This document shows positions 20,105-31,379 of a stretch of 64,000 nt of DNA, one piece after another. The translations under genes were made by a program, and so were the position numbers. The DNA comes from Spongilla lacustris (lineage: Eukaryota; Porifera; Demospongiae; Spongillida; Spongillidae): assembly GCA_949361645.1 (NCBI GenBank), contig OX442426.1, positions 434,001-498,000 of the forward strand, written 5' to 3'. Position 1 is the stretch's first letter, and every line of letters starts with the position of its first letter. The notes under the pieces are model-generated. The model was not told the origin of the DNA. It did not search any database and saw nothing but the letters and a program-made list of their open reading frames with translations.

Positions 20105-20554
20105 CTGGGGAGGAGGCAAAAACACACATGTACATAACATTGTGCAATACATGCATATGTATGTATACCGGGTGTCCACAAATAAACGCAACACCAATAA
20201 CTAAATATTAAAGTTAATTATCCATTTGATTTTATTAAACATACCTTACAGTTGTTAGGCAACTACTAGCAATTCAATTATTCTAAGCGGTTAAGTGATT
20301 ATATCAAAACCCTCATAAATCAAAATATTTGATCATCAAAATCAATTAAGATTAAGGTTAGAGATAATTGATTTTAATAACCATGATAAGTAATGCAAGA
20401 TCATAATATGCAGGGGAACAGCATTGATTTCAAGTTACTGAGTTCAACAGTAAGTTATTACCATTTAAGACCATAATTTGCTTATAAGTTATTAAAGTTG
20501 AAGCTGCTAAGGTATAACTAATTTTAATCACCACTACTGATTAGTAAATTATTA

Positions 20555-21470
20555 AATGAACCAAAGCAGGCTTCCTTATCTGCAGTCCTTGAAGACCTAG
20601 ACCAAGCAGCCCTTTGGGAGGCTTCTCCACCTACTACCAGATCATGGCTTTTGGCTGTGACTGCCCCAGGAGCTTCTGATTGGTTAAAGGTAACTCCATC
20701 CCCTGGTCTGGGTCTGCGGCTGTCCCCAGATGAAGCCCAAGTTCTGATCAAATGGTGGCTGGGCCTCCCACTCTTTGAAGATGGTGCCACTTGCCCTCTG
20801 TGTGGACCTCAGGAGCCCCTGGATAAGCTAGGTCATCACGCCACCACTTGTAAAAGAGGACCACATGTTTGCTGCCGTCACAATGTTTTAAGAGATGTTT
20901 TATTTGAATTTTTCAGTTGGGCTCTGCTTTCTCCTGAGCTTGAGAAGGGAAGTGGCATGGACCACTTGCATTCCCAAACCTGTCCAGCTGATATCCTGGT
21001 TCCATCGTGGTCCATTGGAAAATCTGCTGCCTGTGATGTCACAGTTGTGAATCCGCTCAACCCAAGTTTGATTCTGGGAGCGAGCACAACTGTGGGTTAC
21101 TTGGCAGCAGAGAAAGAAGTGGTCAAAATGACTAAGAATGGCCCGATATGTGCAGAACTTGGGTGGGAGTGCATCCCCCTGGCTGTAGAGACATATGGTG
21201 GTTGGGGAGAGAAGGCCCAGGAAATGTTCAACCGGATCAGCTAGAGGTTGGCAGTGGGCTCAGCCTCCAGTGAAGCCGGGGTGAGGCAGGACATGTATGG
21301 GAGACTAAGCCTGACCTTGGTGAGGGAGAACGCTAAGGCAATCCTGGCAAGATCCAGCTGGCCTGTTAGCTGAACCCTTGTGTGTTATAATGTGTTAGTA
21401 TGAAGTTGTATACATTTCTAAGCATTATGTTACGTGTATTGACATAATCAATAAACTGTTAATAATTGTT
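20555..21470 (+). mobile_element. Retroelement tail relic A2 (duplicate of 6721-7625)
   Basis: The ORF at 20651-21244 keeps the complete zinc-finger-like CPLCG..HHATTC and the RPAD-type (CPADILV) and DVTVVNPL motifs; it ends early at a TAG after NRIS. It sits at the same intron position as relic A1, so it was carried along in the duplication rather than inserted independently. Confidence 0.7.
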
Positions 21471-21976
21471 AGAAGTAGGAAACACCATTCTATTTGGTAT
21501 TGAATTTTGTAGTGGCGACTTATTTACAAAGTTCATTAAAATTTTAGTTGTCTTTTAGCATTTTCAAGTCTGATTATTTGTTTTGAATATTAACTAGTAA
21601 AAAACACCAATGGAATTTCATCTTTTTCAAACTTCCATCAAGGTTTATAAATCTCACATTTTATCTTTTGAACTATTAATTTTAACAATGTGGTTCGTAT
21701 TTGCCTACCTTAACATTTACATTCAATTGAGTGATAATCCCATTAAAAAATTATATTCATTTCAAAGCGTTGCGTTCATTTGTGAACACCTGGTACATGT
21801 ATGTACATGTACATACCAGGTGTATGATTGTACATGTACACTTTATTGCGCAATACATAAATTGGCAAAAATACACAAATGTACACATTTATATTGTAAC
21901 TTAGATTACAATGTAACATATACATACAATGTACATGTACTCGAAATCACACTGGGCACACCTCACACTCCCCCAC

Positions 21977-22172
21977 CTGTGGGTGTTGCTTGCCAACGGC
22001 CGTCAGGAGGTCATGTATCAGCTTCCTCACCAGCCGACATGAGGAGTCAATACGAGCGATGAGCTGTGGTATGACCTGCAGCCAGGTGTCAATGTCCACT
22101 GTCTTCAGACCTCCTGCCAACGTCTCATACACCTCTGAAAGGTAGCCATAGTCGAACCACACTGTTAGCAGC
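21977..22172 (-). CDS. MTOR: MTOR copy 2 exon: FAT (WFDYG)
   Basis: 196 bp, intact, with IDTWLQVIPQLIARIDSS. Confidence 0.94.
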
Positions 22173-22176
22173 CTGG

Positions 22177-22179
<3 letters not shown>

Positions 22180-22237
<58 letters not shown>

Positions 22238-22255
22238 GTGTATGTGTGTGTGTGC
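22180..22255. repeat. (TG)n microsatellite, expanded
   Basis: TG/TATG run of about 75 bp next to the acceptor at 22173, expanded compared with copy 1. Confidence 0.95.
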
Positions 22256-22348
22256 GTATATTGATACTTTTCAATTCCAACTGTCTGCAACACAGTATTA
22301 AAATCTGTTCACAACCATACCCACTAACCCAGACACCTCAACACATAC

Positions 22349-22499
22349 CTCAGTGTGTCTTGAAGGGAGCTCTCCACAGACAGTGCAATAGACTTGTAGA
22401 ACCCCTTGACAGCAGAGCACGCATAGGACACTACTGAAGGGTCTGGATGGGTGGAGCCATCTGCCAAGTCATGTGATCTGTTCTTTCTCTGACTGGTAC
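22349..22499 (-). CDS. MTOR: MTOR copy 2 exon: FAT (LQDTLR)
   Basis: 151 bp, intact, with ACSAVKGFYKSIALSVESSL. Confidence 0.9.
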
Positions 22500-22613
22500 C
22501 TACACAAATGTGCACAGACATTCCTCCTTAGTGAGACTGTACCCTCTTCTTTTCCTGGTTTCCTATAACCCCACCTTCCCCTAGTCCCCACCCCAGACCA
22601 CACCCTCCCTCAC

Positions 22614-22798
22614 CAGCACCCTGTTCAAACAGGAGGAGGGCCTGGAAGTTCATGAAGGCCCAAGCGTGCCATGCCTTGTACCACCCTCTGTCCTTGGTGG
22701 TGGCCAGTTCATAGTACTGGAGTATGCTGGAGATGGTTGAGTGGGTCTGGTTCTTTTCATCAAGATGATTTCTCCAGTCACCCAGCTTGAGGTAGCAC
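22614..22798 (-). CDS. MTOR: MTOR copy 2 exon: FAT (WYKAWHAWA)
   Basis: 185 bp, same translation as copy 1. Confidence 0.94.
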
Positions 22799-22851
22799 CT
22801 GGACCAGTTGCCATGGGGATGGTAAACAGGTAGGTGTGGCATGTGCAGTAC

Positions 22852-22985
22852 CTTGCAAGCAGCTTGGCATGAGCTGGGTCCTCCACAGCCAGGGGCTTCT
22901 GGGAGGTGATGAACCTTGAGAGGTGATCAAAGGCCTCCTGCCTCTGTCCTGCCTGCCAGAGGTGCTTCATGTAGGCCAGTGTTAC
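22852..22985 (-). CDS. MTOR: MTOR copy 2 exon: FAT (MKHLWQAGQ)
   Basis: 134 bp, intact. It is the most 5-prime FAT exon in copy 2; the larger exon 9465-10007 of copy 1 has no counterpart. Confidence 0.93.
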
Positions 22986-23019
22986 CTATGGAGAGAGGGG
23001 GGTGTGGTTATGTTATGAG

Positions 23020-23197
23020 AATAAAGATCTTGTATCTCTGACCAAGTTGGAGGACCAGACAGCATAAGGTTTCCATGGCATCAGTGCGAAGGTCTGGGCA
23101 CTGGTCAACAACATTGGCAATGCCATGGATGATCTGAGATGCAAAGTCACTGAAGTCCAGGGTGCTGCTAAGTCTGTTCAGCGTCTCCAAGGCAACT
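23020..23197 (-). pseudogene. MTOR: MTOR HEAT exon, 3-prime end cut
   Basis: The product VALETLNRLSSTLDFSDFAS, IIHGIANVVDQCPDLRTDAM, ETLCCLVLQLGQRYKIFI matches the HEAT segment ALETVDRLTESLDFTDYASR of TOR (about residue 1100). The acceptor ctatag is present, but the donor is missing because the sequence joins copy 2 intron DNA at about 23019. Confidence 0.85.
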
Positions 23198-23199
23198 CT

Positions 23200-24250
23200 A
23201 TAGCCATAAACAGACCAGGCAGTTAACAGAGGTATATATGTAGAGCAAGTTGGGTCTATCAAGGGATCAAATCCCGGTTAAAAACAAGTGCAATTTACAC
23301 ACGGAAATCTCACGATGTCCAAAACCCTTTATCTCCATGGTTTAGCACTACATGTATAATAGTCAAATTTTGAACATACATAAAGTGGTCATGTGTCTAC
23401 ATGTACATGTACAAAAGCTAGATTTGCTATGCATTGTTTTGAAAACACTAGATGTCGGTTGCAGCTTTGCTTGAACCTTTTCATACAGACCATTAATGGT
23501 TTACATGTACATAGTTGTATTTATTAAAGTGACCCCCAATAATTCTTCAAAAACAACATGCGGGAGGAGAGGGGAGGGGAGGAGAAGGGAGGGAGAGGGA
23601 GGGTATCAAATTACAGTCACAAAACTTCTCACATAGCAACGGGAGAACCGGTAATGAAATATTCAAAATGAGCGCCATTAAACGATATCAACAGCAGGAA
23701 TAGAGCCCGTCACTGTCTGCGCATCGTTGAAACGAGTCAAGAGTCCAGAAAATGGCCCAGCCAAACGCTCAAAAAAAAAAAAACGAACACAGAGACAGAC
23801 ATATACGTAGCAACGGGACAAACGGTAATTAAATATTCGGTACTTAAATGCCCCTGATCTGTTCAGTCTTCAGCAGGTTGAAGAGAACATCCAAAAGGTT
23901 GGAGAACTGATGGTACGGAGCTATTACATATCTGTTAACAGAGATGATACGGAGCTATTACATATCTGTTAACAGAGATGGTACGGAGCTATTACATATC
24001 TGTTACAGATGGGAGCCACAAGTATAACATCTATTAGCAGATATGGTGTGGAACTATAAATACACATGTACCTTTTAGTGTCTATTGTCCTACGGGTACA
24101 ATTTTATACCCGGGCGGACAGCAAAAATATGTTTTTTGCTGTCCGGTCACGAAATGGACCTAGTTGCATTTAACGGTACTGGCTTATACTATAAGTCATA
24201 TCAGGATTGGGCTGAGATAAGCATTCAGTACACGTACATGCAGAACGAGC
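23200..24250. other. Non-coding stretch with small repeats
   Basis: It contains a G/A tract (23560-23600) and three near-identical 34-bp copies with ggagctattacatatctgtt (23916-24005). No coding sequence is recognised. Confidence 0.5.
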
Positions 24251-24281
24251 CGTGCTAGGGGGCCTATGCATTACACCTCAT

Positions 24282-24942
24282 ACACCTGGGCTAGTGACTC
24301 CTACACCTCACAAACCTGGGCGAGTGACCCCTACACCTCCCACACCTGGACTAGTGACCCCTACACCTCACACACCTGGGCTAGCTAGTGACCCCTACAC
24401 CTCACACACCTGGGCTAGTGACCCCTACACCTCACACACCTGGGCTAGTGACCCCTACACCACATACACCTGGGCTAGTGACCCCTACACCTCACACACC
24501 TGGGCTAGTGACTCCTACACCTCACACACCTGGGCTAGTGTCCCTACACCTTGGTTAGTGACCCCTACACCTCACAAACCTGGGCGAGTGACCCCTACAC
24601 CTCACACACCTGGGCTAGTGACCCCTACACCTCACACACCTGGGCTAGTGACCCCTACACCTCACAAACCTGGGCTAGTTACCCCTACACCTTGGCTAGT
24701 GACCCCTACACCTCACACACCTGGGCTAGTGTCCCGTACACCTCACACAACTGGGCTAGTGACCCCTACACCTCACACACCTGGGCTAGTGACCCTACAC
24801 CTCACACACCTGGGCTTGTGACCCCTACGCCTCACACACCTGGGCTAGTGACCCCTACACCTCAAACACCTGGGCTAGTGTCCCTACACCCCTCACACAC
24901 CTGGGCTAGTGACCCCTACACCTCACACACCTGGGCTAGTGA
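24282..24942. repeat. 30-bp minisatellite (ctagtgacccctacacctca)
   Basis: About 22 units containing ctagtgacccctacacctca and cacacctggg, with deletions and substitutions. It runs directly into the donor end of the HEAT exon at 24944, replacing the exon end seen in the 33.9-kb copy. Confidence 0.95.
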
Positions 24943-24943
24943 C

Positions 24944-25146
24944 CATCTTCTTGATGACATCGCCCACCACCACAGCCGAGGCACTGCTGAAGGAGGCAAA
25001 GGGACTGTTGTAGATGTTGATAGGGAGTAGGCTGGGGACTAGGAGGGCCACACAGGTCTTGATTGCCTCCATGCAGATGGACTTGTGCTCAGAGTTGAGG
25101 TACATGTCCGCACAGCTCTGCACCAGTTGTAGCTGGGGGGTGTGGG
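24944..25146 (-). CDS. MTOR: MTOR HEAT exon, 25-kb copy
   Basis: 203 bp from acceptor ctccccag. It encodes HTPQLQLVQSCADMYLNSEH, MEAIKTCVALLVPSLLPINI and VVVGDVIKKM, aligning with the CADHFLNSEH stretch of TOR (about residue 560-620). The frame is open, but the last codons found in the 34-kb copy (LMVGV) are overwritten by the minisatellite. Confidence 0.8.
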
Positions 25147-25307
25147 CTGGGGAGGAGGCACCATGTGAGGAGCATGTGGAAAGCACATGACGTGCAAATG
25201 GGGAGCATGCAGACACTGTGTGAACCAGCACCCTCATGTACATGAACAATGTGAGCTCCCGCCAGCTTATACCTACATATTCAAGTAGCAAAGCACATCA
25301 ACACATG

Positions 25308-27312
25308 TACCCAATATACATGAGCAGTGATATGACTGGCCTGGGTACCCGATATACATGAGCAGTGATTTGACTGGGTACCTGATATACATGAGCAGTG
25401 ATATGACTGGCCTGGGTACCTGATATACATGAGCAGTGATATGACTGGGTACCTGATATACAAGAGCAGTGATATGACTGGCCTGGGTACCTGATATACA
25501 TGAGCAGTGATATGACTGGCCTGGGTACCTGATATACATGAGCAGTGATATGACTGGCCTGGGTACCTGATATACATGAGCAGTGATATGACTGGCCTGG
25601 GTACCTGATATACATGAGCAGTGATATGACTGGCCTGGGTACCTGATATACATGAGCAGTGATATGACTGGCCTGGGTACCCGATATACATGAGCAGTGA
25701 TATGACTGGCCTGGGTACCCGATATAGATGAGCAGTGATATGACTGGCCTGGGTACCTGATATACATGAGCAGTGATATGACTGGCCTGGGTACCCGATA
25801 TACATGAGCAGTGATATGACTGGCCTGGGTACCTGATATACATGAGCAGTGATATGACTGGCCTGGGTACCCGATATACATGAGCAGTGATATGACTGGC
25901 CTGGGTACCTGATATACATGAGCAGTGATATGACTGGCCTGGGTACCTGATATACATGAGCAGTGATTTGACTGGGTACCTGATATACATGAGCAGTGAT
26001 ATGACTGGCCTGGGTACCTGATATACAAGAGCAGTGATATGACTGGCCTGGGTACCTGATATACATGAGCAGTGATATGACTGGGTACCTGATATACATG
26101 AGCAGTGATATGACTGGCCTGGGTACCCGATATACATGAGCATTGATATGACTGGGTACCTGATATACATGAGCAGTGATATGACTGGCCTGGGTACCTG
26201 ATATACATGAGCAGTGATATGACTGGCCTGGGTACCTGATATACATGAGCAGTGATATGAATGGCCTGGGTACCTGATATGCATGAGCAGTGACATGACT
26301 GGCCTGGGTACCTGATATACATGAGCAGTGATATGAATGGCCTGGGTACCTGATATACATGAGCAGTGATATGAATGGCCTGGGTACCTGATATACATGA
26401 GCAGTGATATGACTGGCCTGGGTACCTGATATACATGAGCAGTGATATGACTGGCCTGGGTACCTGATATACATGAGCAGTGATATGACTGGCCTGGGTA
26501 CCTGATATACATGAGCAGTGATATGACTGGCCTGGGTACCTGATATACATGAGCAGTGATATGACTGGCCTGGGTACCTGATATACATGAGTAGTGATAT
26601 GACTGGGTATCTGATATACATGAGCAGTGATATGAATGGCCTGGGTACCCGATATACATGAGCAGTGATATGACTGGGTACCTGATATACATGAGCAGTG
26701 ATATGACTGGCCTGGGTACCCGATATACATGAGCAGTGATATGACTGGGTACCTGATATACATGAGCAGTGATATGACTGGCCTGGGTACCCGATATACA
26801 TGAGCAGTGATATGACTGGCCTGGGTACCTGATATACATGAGCAGTGATATGACTGGCCTGGGTACCTGATATACATGAGCAGTGATATGACTGGCCTGG
26901 GTACCTGATATACATGAGCAGTGATATGACTGGCCTGGGTACCCGATATACATGAGCAGTGATATGACTGGCCTGGGTACCTGATATACATGAGCAGTGA
27001 TATGACTGGCCTGGGTACCTGATATACATGAGCAGTGATATGACTGGCCTGGGTACCCGATATACATGAGCAGTGATATGACTGGCCTGGGTACCTGATA
27101 TACATGAGCAGTGATATGACTGGCCTGGGTACCTGATATACATGAGCAGTGATATGACTGGCCTGGGTACCTGATATACATGAGCAGTGATATGACTGGC
27201 CTGGGTACCTGATATACATGAGCAGTGATATGACTGGCCTGGGTACCCAATATACATGAGCAGTGATATGACTGGCCTGGGTACCTGATATACATGAGCA
27301 GTGATATGACTG
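25308..27312. repeat. 38-bp minisatellite, 2 kb
   Basis: About 53 units on gtgatatgactggcctgggt plus acctgatatacatgagca, with 33-bp variants lacking gcctg. No unit has a stop in any minus frame, so three overlapping minus ORFs of 665-690 codons appear; they are not genes. A shorter version lies at 34308-35108. Confidence 0.97.
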
Positions 27313-27339
27313 GGTGTCCTCACATGATGGTATCCTCAC

Positions 27340-27516
27340 CTCCAAAGCTGAAGCTGCTCAATGTCTGAAGGGCCAGCGTTACCATGGCATTGTCCGACTC
27401 ATGGAAGGCTATATTGAGGGGTGGGGCAGGGGTGGTGGCCACTGGGGACTTGGGGGCACCTGGGTGCCTCATCTGCTGATGCAGGAGGATGCCATGCAGC
27501 ATGTGAAGCAGCCTCT
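27340..27516 (-). CDS. MTOR: MTOR HEAT exon, 27-kb copy
   Basis: 177 bp, acceptor cccag, donor GTGAGG. The product ERLLHMLHGILLHQQMRHPG and NAMVTLALQTLSSFSFG matches the KMLSLVLMHKPLRHPG segment of TOR. Phase 1 fits the HEAT exon at 24944-25146 downstream. Confidence 0.88.
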
Positions 27517-27539
27517 CTGGGAGGGTGTGGTGGTGTGAT

Positions 27540-27730
27540 GGGTGTGGTGCATTGTGAAGGTGTGATATGTGTGGTGCATTGTGAGGGAGTGGTGGTATGA
27601 TGGGTGTGGTGTGATGTGTGCGGTGTGATGTATGGTGGTATGTGGTGTATAGTGGGATGTGTGATAGCATGATGTATGATAGTGTATGTGTGAGGGTGGT
27701 ACAATGGATAAGCACACTTCATACACATGT
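27540..27730. repeat. Degenerate (tggtgtgatg)-type repeat
   Basis: Imperfect gtggtgtgatgggtg-like units, also found at 35340-35510. They border the HEAT exon and belong to the duplicated block. Confidence 0.7.
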
Positions 27731-27834
27731 ACATGAGCAGTGATGGATTACAATAACATCAGCTTTAGTTTAGGTGATGTGTGGATATGAGGAACCATAC
27801 CCATAATGCCCCTTCTCAGCTCCAGGTCACTGCC

Positions 27835-27900
27835 TGCCCCCATGGTGATGAGCAGTTCATTGGCCATATCCCCACCAGCTGGGCAACTGCAGTGGGTAAG
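27835..27900 (-). pseudogene. MTOR: Scrap of MTOR HEAT exon (MANELLI)
   Basis: Corresponds to 37005-37085 but is cut on both sides; intron sequence follows directly. It marks the start of the block shared by 27.8-33.57 and 37.0-41.95 kb. Confidence 0.7.
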
Positions 27901-28162
27901 AGGTGGGCATTAATTGTAACATCTCTAAAGCTGATGTTAAATATTGTAATCCATCACGGCCACCAACAACAACAGGGATGGTAAATTTGATGGAGCTATA
28001 ACACATCTGTTAACAGAACGCCATTTTAACGTCCATGTACATGTAAGGCTCTGATTAGGGGCGTTGTGAAAGCGTGCGGGGAGAGAAGGAGTAAGCCATT
28101 GATGGAGTAGAAGGTTCACCTTTACTAGTACATTTGGTGCTCTGCTAGCGGTTCTTTTCTAC

Positions 28163-29055
28163 CCCCCCCCCCCCCCCCCCCCAATTATTACTAATCAAGA
28201 AATCAATTCGCAGCATTTGATATAATCAACAGCGTACCGTTACTGTAACAACTGTCTCTCAAGAGCAGTCACATCTAATTTGGCGCGTAATCTTGTGTAT
28301 TAAAGGTCAGTAAAAAGAATAAGCTGCATTTCAGCATGAGATGGCTCAAGCGCAGTTGCCACAGTGGTTGGTTGGCCACATCACGTACAGAGATCTTTGC
28401 ACAGCACTGTGTGACGTCGAATCTACGGTGCATTGGTGCCAGCGACACAAACTCCTTGCGGAGAGGAAAAGCTGCCCGAAATGTGGACGGGATATGCACC
28501 TCGTGAAGAGGAAAGCCGTTAATAAAGAGCAAATGGGGTGGAGATGCCCAAGAAAAGGATGCAGGCAGGAAGTAGCTCTGTGTTCAGGGACATTCTTTGA
28601 AGGTGCATTGAGATGGCACATTTTACATGCATAAGTCTATGCAGTCCCTTATCCCTTGCTGTAGGAAGTCAGTTGCCTATAGAGAAGATAGTCAGAATGG
28701 TGTATCTCTGGTCTGTTAAGACACCCCTTGGAGAAATGAATGAAGAAATAGAAGTAAGGTTATACCAAGTGATTTATATATCCACGCGCATACGTATGTG
28801 CTTTAAACAGGTTGCTGCCCAAACCGCCGTGGACTGGTACAATTTCATTCGTGACATCTGTGCGCAGTATTTTATTGATCCCCCGGCCATCATTGGAGGA
28901 CCGGGAGTTGAAGTTGAAATAGATGAGAGCAAGTTTGGTAAGAGAAAGTATAACCGAGGCAGGCAGGTGGAAGGTCACTGGGTGTTTGGAGGAACTGAGA
29001 GAATAACTGGAGAGTGCTTCCTAGTCGAGGTTGAGCATAGAGATGCTGCCACGCG
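28163..29055 (+). mobile_element. Merlin-like (IS1016/ISXO2-type) DNA transposon, 3-prime truncated
   Basis: Present in the 27.8-33.57 kb block but absent from the matching position in the 37-41.95 kb block (around 37320-37325), so it inserted, or was lost, after duplication. It starts near a poly-C run and ends abruptly inside the transposase gene at 29055. Confidence 0.7.
28341..29053 (+). pseudogene. Merlin-like transposase, three exons, truncated
   Basis: Exon 1 (28341-28602) carries a zinc ribbon (CPKCGRDM and WRCPRKGCRQE, then CSGTFFEG). Exon 2 (28665-28753) reads SQLPIEKIVRMVYLWSVKTP. Exon 3 (28811-29053) reads VAAQTAVDWYNFIRDICAQY, EVEIDESKFGKRKYNRGR, WVFGG and CFLVEVEHRDAAT. The first catalytic Asp of the DDE domain is in EIDESKF; the later acidic residues are missing because the gene is cut. 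GT/AG borders give in-phase joins. Confidence 0.8.
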
Positions 29056-29340
29056 ATGAAGCATGGGCTGTAGGGTCTCGAGGCGCGGAGTAGTGCTTCT
29101 CGCTATGGGGCAGCTAAACTCACTGGAACCATAGATATTAGATTATCCGTGCTGGAACGTCGCGGCTCGTGTGCTGTTTTCCGGCGAACTAGAAGAGAAT
29201 GATTCACGTTTAATTTGGCTTGTGTCGCTCAAATGTAGTTATCTGGTGTGCGATAATTTGAGTTCATACTTACTAGTACATGGGATCCGCTTCTTTTATA
29301 TTGCAACTTGTCCAGATAAGTACTTGGCTTCCCATGATCG
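29056..29340. repeat. Repeated block (gatgaagcttgggctgtagg family), copy 2
   Basis: Near-identical to 37325-37620 and related to pieces at 10.9 and 11.5 kb. The minus strand holds an open stretch with NLISMVPVSLAA, but it has no ATG at its head and no recognisable domain, so I treat it as repeat sequence. Confidence 0.7.
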
Positions 29341-29510
29341 ATAGGACCATGTATAGTCATAGACTACATACATAGATTATACGAGCTAGCTACTCCCAAC
29401 CTCTCGACCCATTAAAAATAAATAAATATAAAAATTAATCAACCAATATTTACACGCACAAATTATGTAATCTATCACAGACAAAACGAAAATCTTCAAA
29501 CACAAGACAG

Positions 29511-29839
29511 TTACAGTCCACTGTCAATATCATCAGCCAGTACACACAGGTCTATCTTCCTCAACACACCTATCAGTGTTGACCAGGCTACAGGCTGTGC
29601 TCCCTTCCCTTGGAGCCAGCGACTAAAAATGGCCATGTTGATCTTCTCAGCATCCCTCATATGCTCAAGTTCCAGAGCCTGCACAACAGCTCCAGTGTCA
29701 TCCTTGAGAAGGAATACTCCCATCTTTGAGTATGCAGTTCCCACCAGGGCAGCCACATTGAATGTCCTGGTCTTGCCAGTGAAGTGCAGCAACTGCTCCA
29801 GAGTGGGGAGTACTGGGGCAGCTTGTGCTAGAGGAACAT
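29511..29839 (-). CDS. ROCO-family Death-domain exon, copy 2
   Basis: The acceptor catgtag precedes [18 protein letters not shown]; then [57 protein letters not shown] and a stop at 29511-29513. The WST-LI and LA--I spacing is that of a Death fold. No matching Roc-COR exon lies directly upstream, so it may be an orphan exon. Confidence 0.75.
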
Positions 29840-29857
29840 CTACATGTAAGAATATCA

Positions 29858-30684
29858 ATCATGTACAACATTCAGTGCACCACCCATTGCACAGAGATGG
29901 GCTTACTAGGGCACCATTCAGTACACCACTCATTGCACAGAGATGGGCTTACAAGGGCACCATTCAGTACACCATCCATTGCACAGAGATGGGCTTACAA
30001 GGGCACCATTCAGTACACCACCCATTGCACAGAGATGGGCTTACAAGGGCACCATTCAGTACACCACCCATTGCACAGAGATGGGCTTACAAGGGCACCA
30101 TTCAGTACACCACCCATTGCACAGAGATGGGCTTACAAGGGCACCATTCAGTACACCACCCATTGCACAGAGATGGGCTTACAAGGGCACCATTCAGTAC
30201 ACCACCCATTGCACAGAGATGGGCTTACAAGGGCACCATTCAGTACACCACCCATTGCACAGAGATGGGCTTACAAGGGCACCATTCAGTACACCACCCA
30301 TTGCACAGAGATGGGCTTACAAGGGCACCATTCAGTACACCACCCATTGCACAGAGATGGGCTTACAAGGGCACCATTCAGTACACCACCCATTGCACAG
30401 AGATGGGCTTACAAGGGCACCATTCAGTACACCACCCATTGCACAGAGATGGGCTTACAAGGGCACCATTCAGTACACCACCCATTGCACAGAGATGGGC
30501 TTACAAGGGCACCATTCAGTACACCACCCATTGCACAGAGATGGGCTTACAAGGGCACCATTCAGTACACCACCCATTGCACAGAGATGGGCTTACAAGG
30601 GCACCATTCAGTACACCACCCATTGCACAGAGATGGGCTTACAAGGGCACCATTCAGTACACCACCCATTGCACAGAGATGGGC
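29858..30684. repeat. 46-bp minisatellite, middle version
   Basis: About 18 highly uniform units (cattcagtacaccacccatt...). Open in all plus frames. Confidence 0.97.
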
Positions 30685-30689
30685 CATAG

Positions 30690-31330
30690 GAGGTGCTTAA
30701 TAACTTCAGTGATTGCAATGTTCATCTAATAACTCTAGTTATAGTCAATCCTATATTAAGGTGGGCTTCAATATCAGTGAAATGAGATCTACTTGTACAA
30801 TAACGCTTGAGGCATACAACTACATGTAACTGTAACTTCACTGCCTTATTAATGACACGTAACATATAATTATGATCATTAAGTGTTATTGTACTTTTCT
30901 GGAGGATAGTAAAATGATCGTCCATGCATATCACAACACACTCCAGCTCAACAATTTGAAATAGTAATGGTATTAGCGATGGAAGCAACTGCCTGTTCAA
31001 TCTATTGTGTAAGTAATAGGTTCTTACTTGAAGTACTGCCATTGAGAGTTGCGTTATGAACAGGTGCAGCTAAAAGTGGACCTGGAGGAGCTGAAAAGGA
31101 TCATGAGGTAATATCAATAGCTGTATTGAACCATCCTAAAACAAAATGTAATGAAATTGCTCTATCTGAGAAAATTAATGGTACATGTGTACATGTATAT
31201 AGGATATGAAGGCTAAACAAAATTAACAATGCAAAATGACAAGTGCTAAATACTTATGCTTTCATATTGGTAAACACTGGTTCCCTTGCTTTATCATTGC
31301 TGTCAACTCCCCTATCAATTCTGAGTTGGA
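30690..31330. other. Intron-like stretch shared with 39.2-39.9 kb
   Basis: Near-identical to 39240-39905. Short ORFs, no domain recognised. Confidence 0.5.
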
Positions 31331-31379
31331 TTGTTAATTGAAAATGCTGCAGTATTAATATACCACACCAGCTTAGGTA

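Larger units (their letters stand above)
12847..23197 (-). pseudogene. MTOR: MTOR copy 2: FAT-FRB-kinase part, FATC replaced
   Basis: A near-identical segmental duplicate of 1.69-9.35 kb with expanded intron minisatellites. Exon sizes match copy 1 except for a 24-nt deletion (exon 13102-13203), 9 nt plus 39 nt deletions (exon 19118-19244) and a 4-nt insertion in one of two kinase exons (17030-17181). Several of these preserve frame. The stop-bearing FAT exon is absent; instead the 22852-22985 exon is followed upstream by a cut HEAT exon at 23020-23197. The FATC is lost by fusion at 12847. A kinase without FATC is not expected to be active by analogy with known TOR. Confidence 0.8.

Noticed and set aside
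25273..27345. Three overlapping minus ORFs of 665-690 codons (SYHCSCISGTQ...)
   Set aside because: Produced by the 38-bp minisatellite; no domain, and all three frames give the same permuted peptides.
29629..30729. Plus ORF of 366 codons with [11 protein letters not shown] repeats
   Set aside because: Translation of the 46-bp minisatellite plus the antisense of the Death exon.
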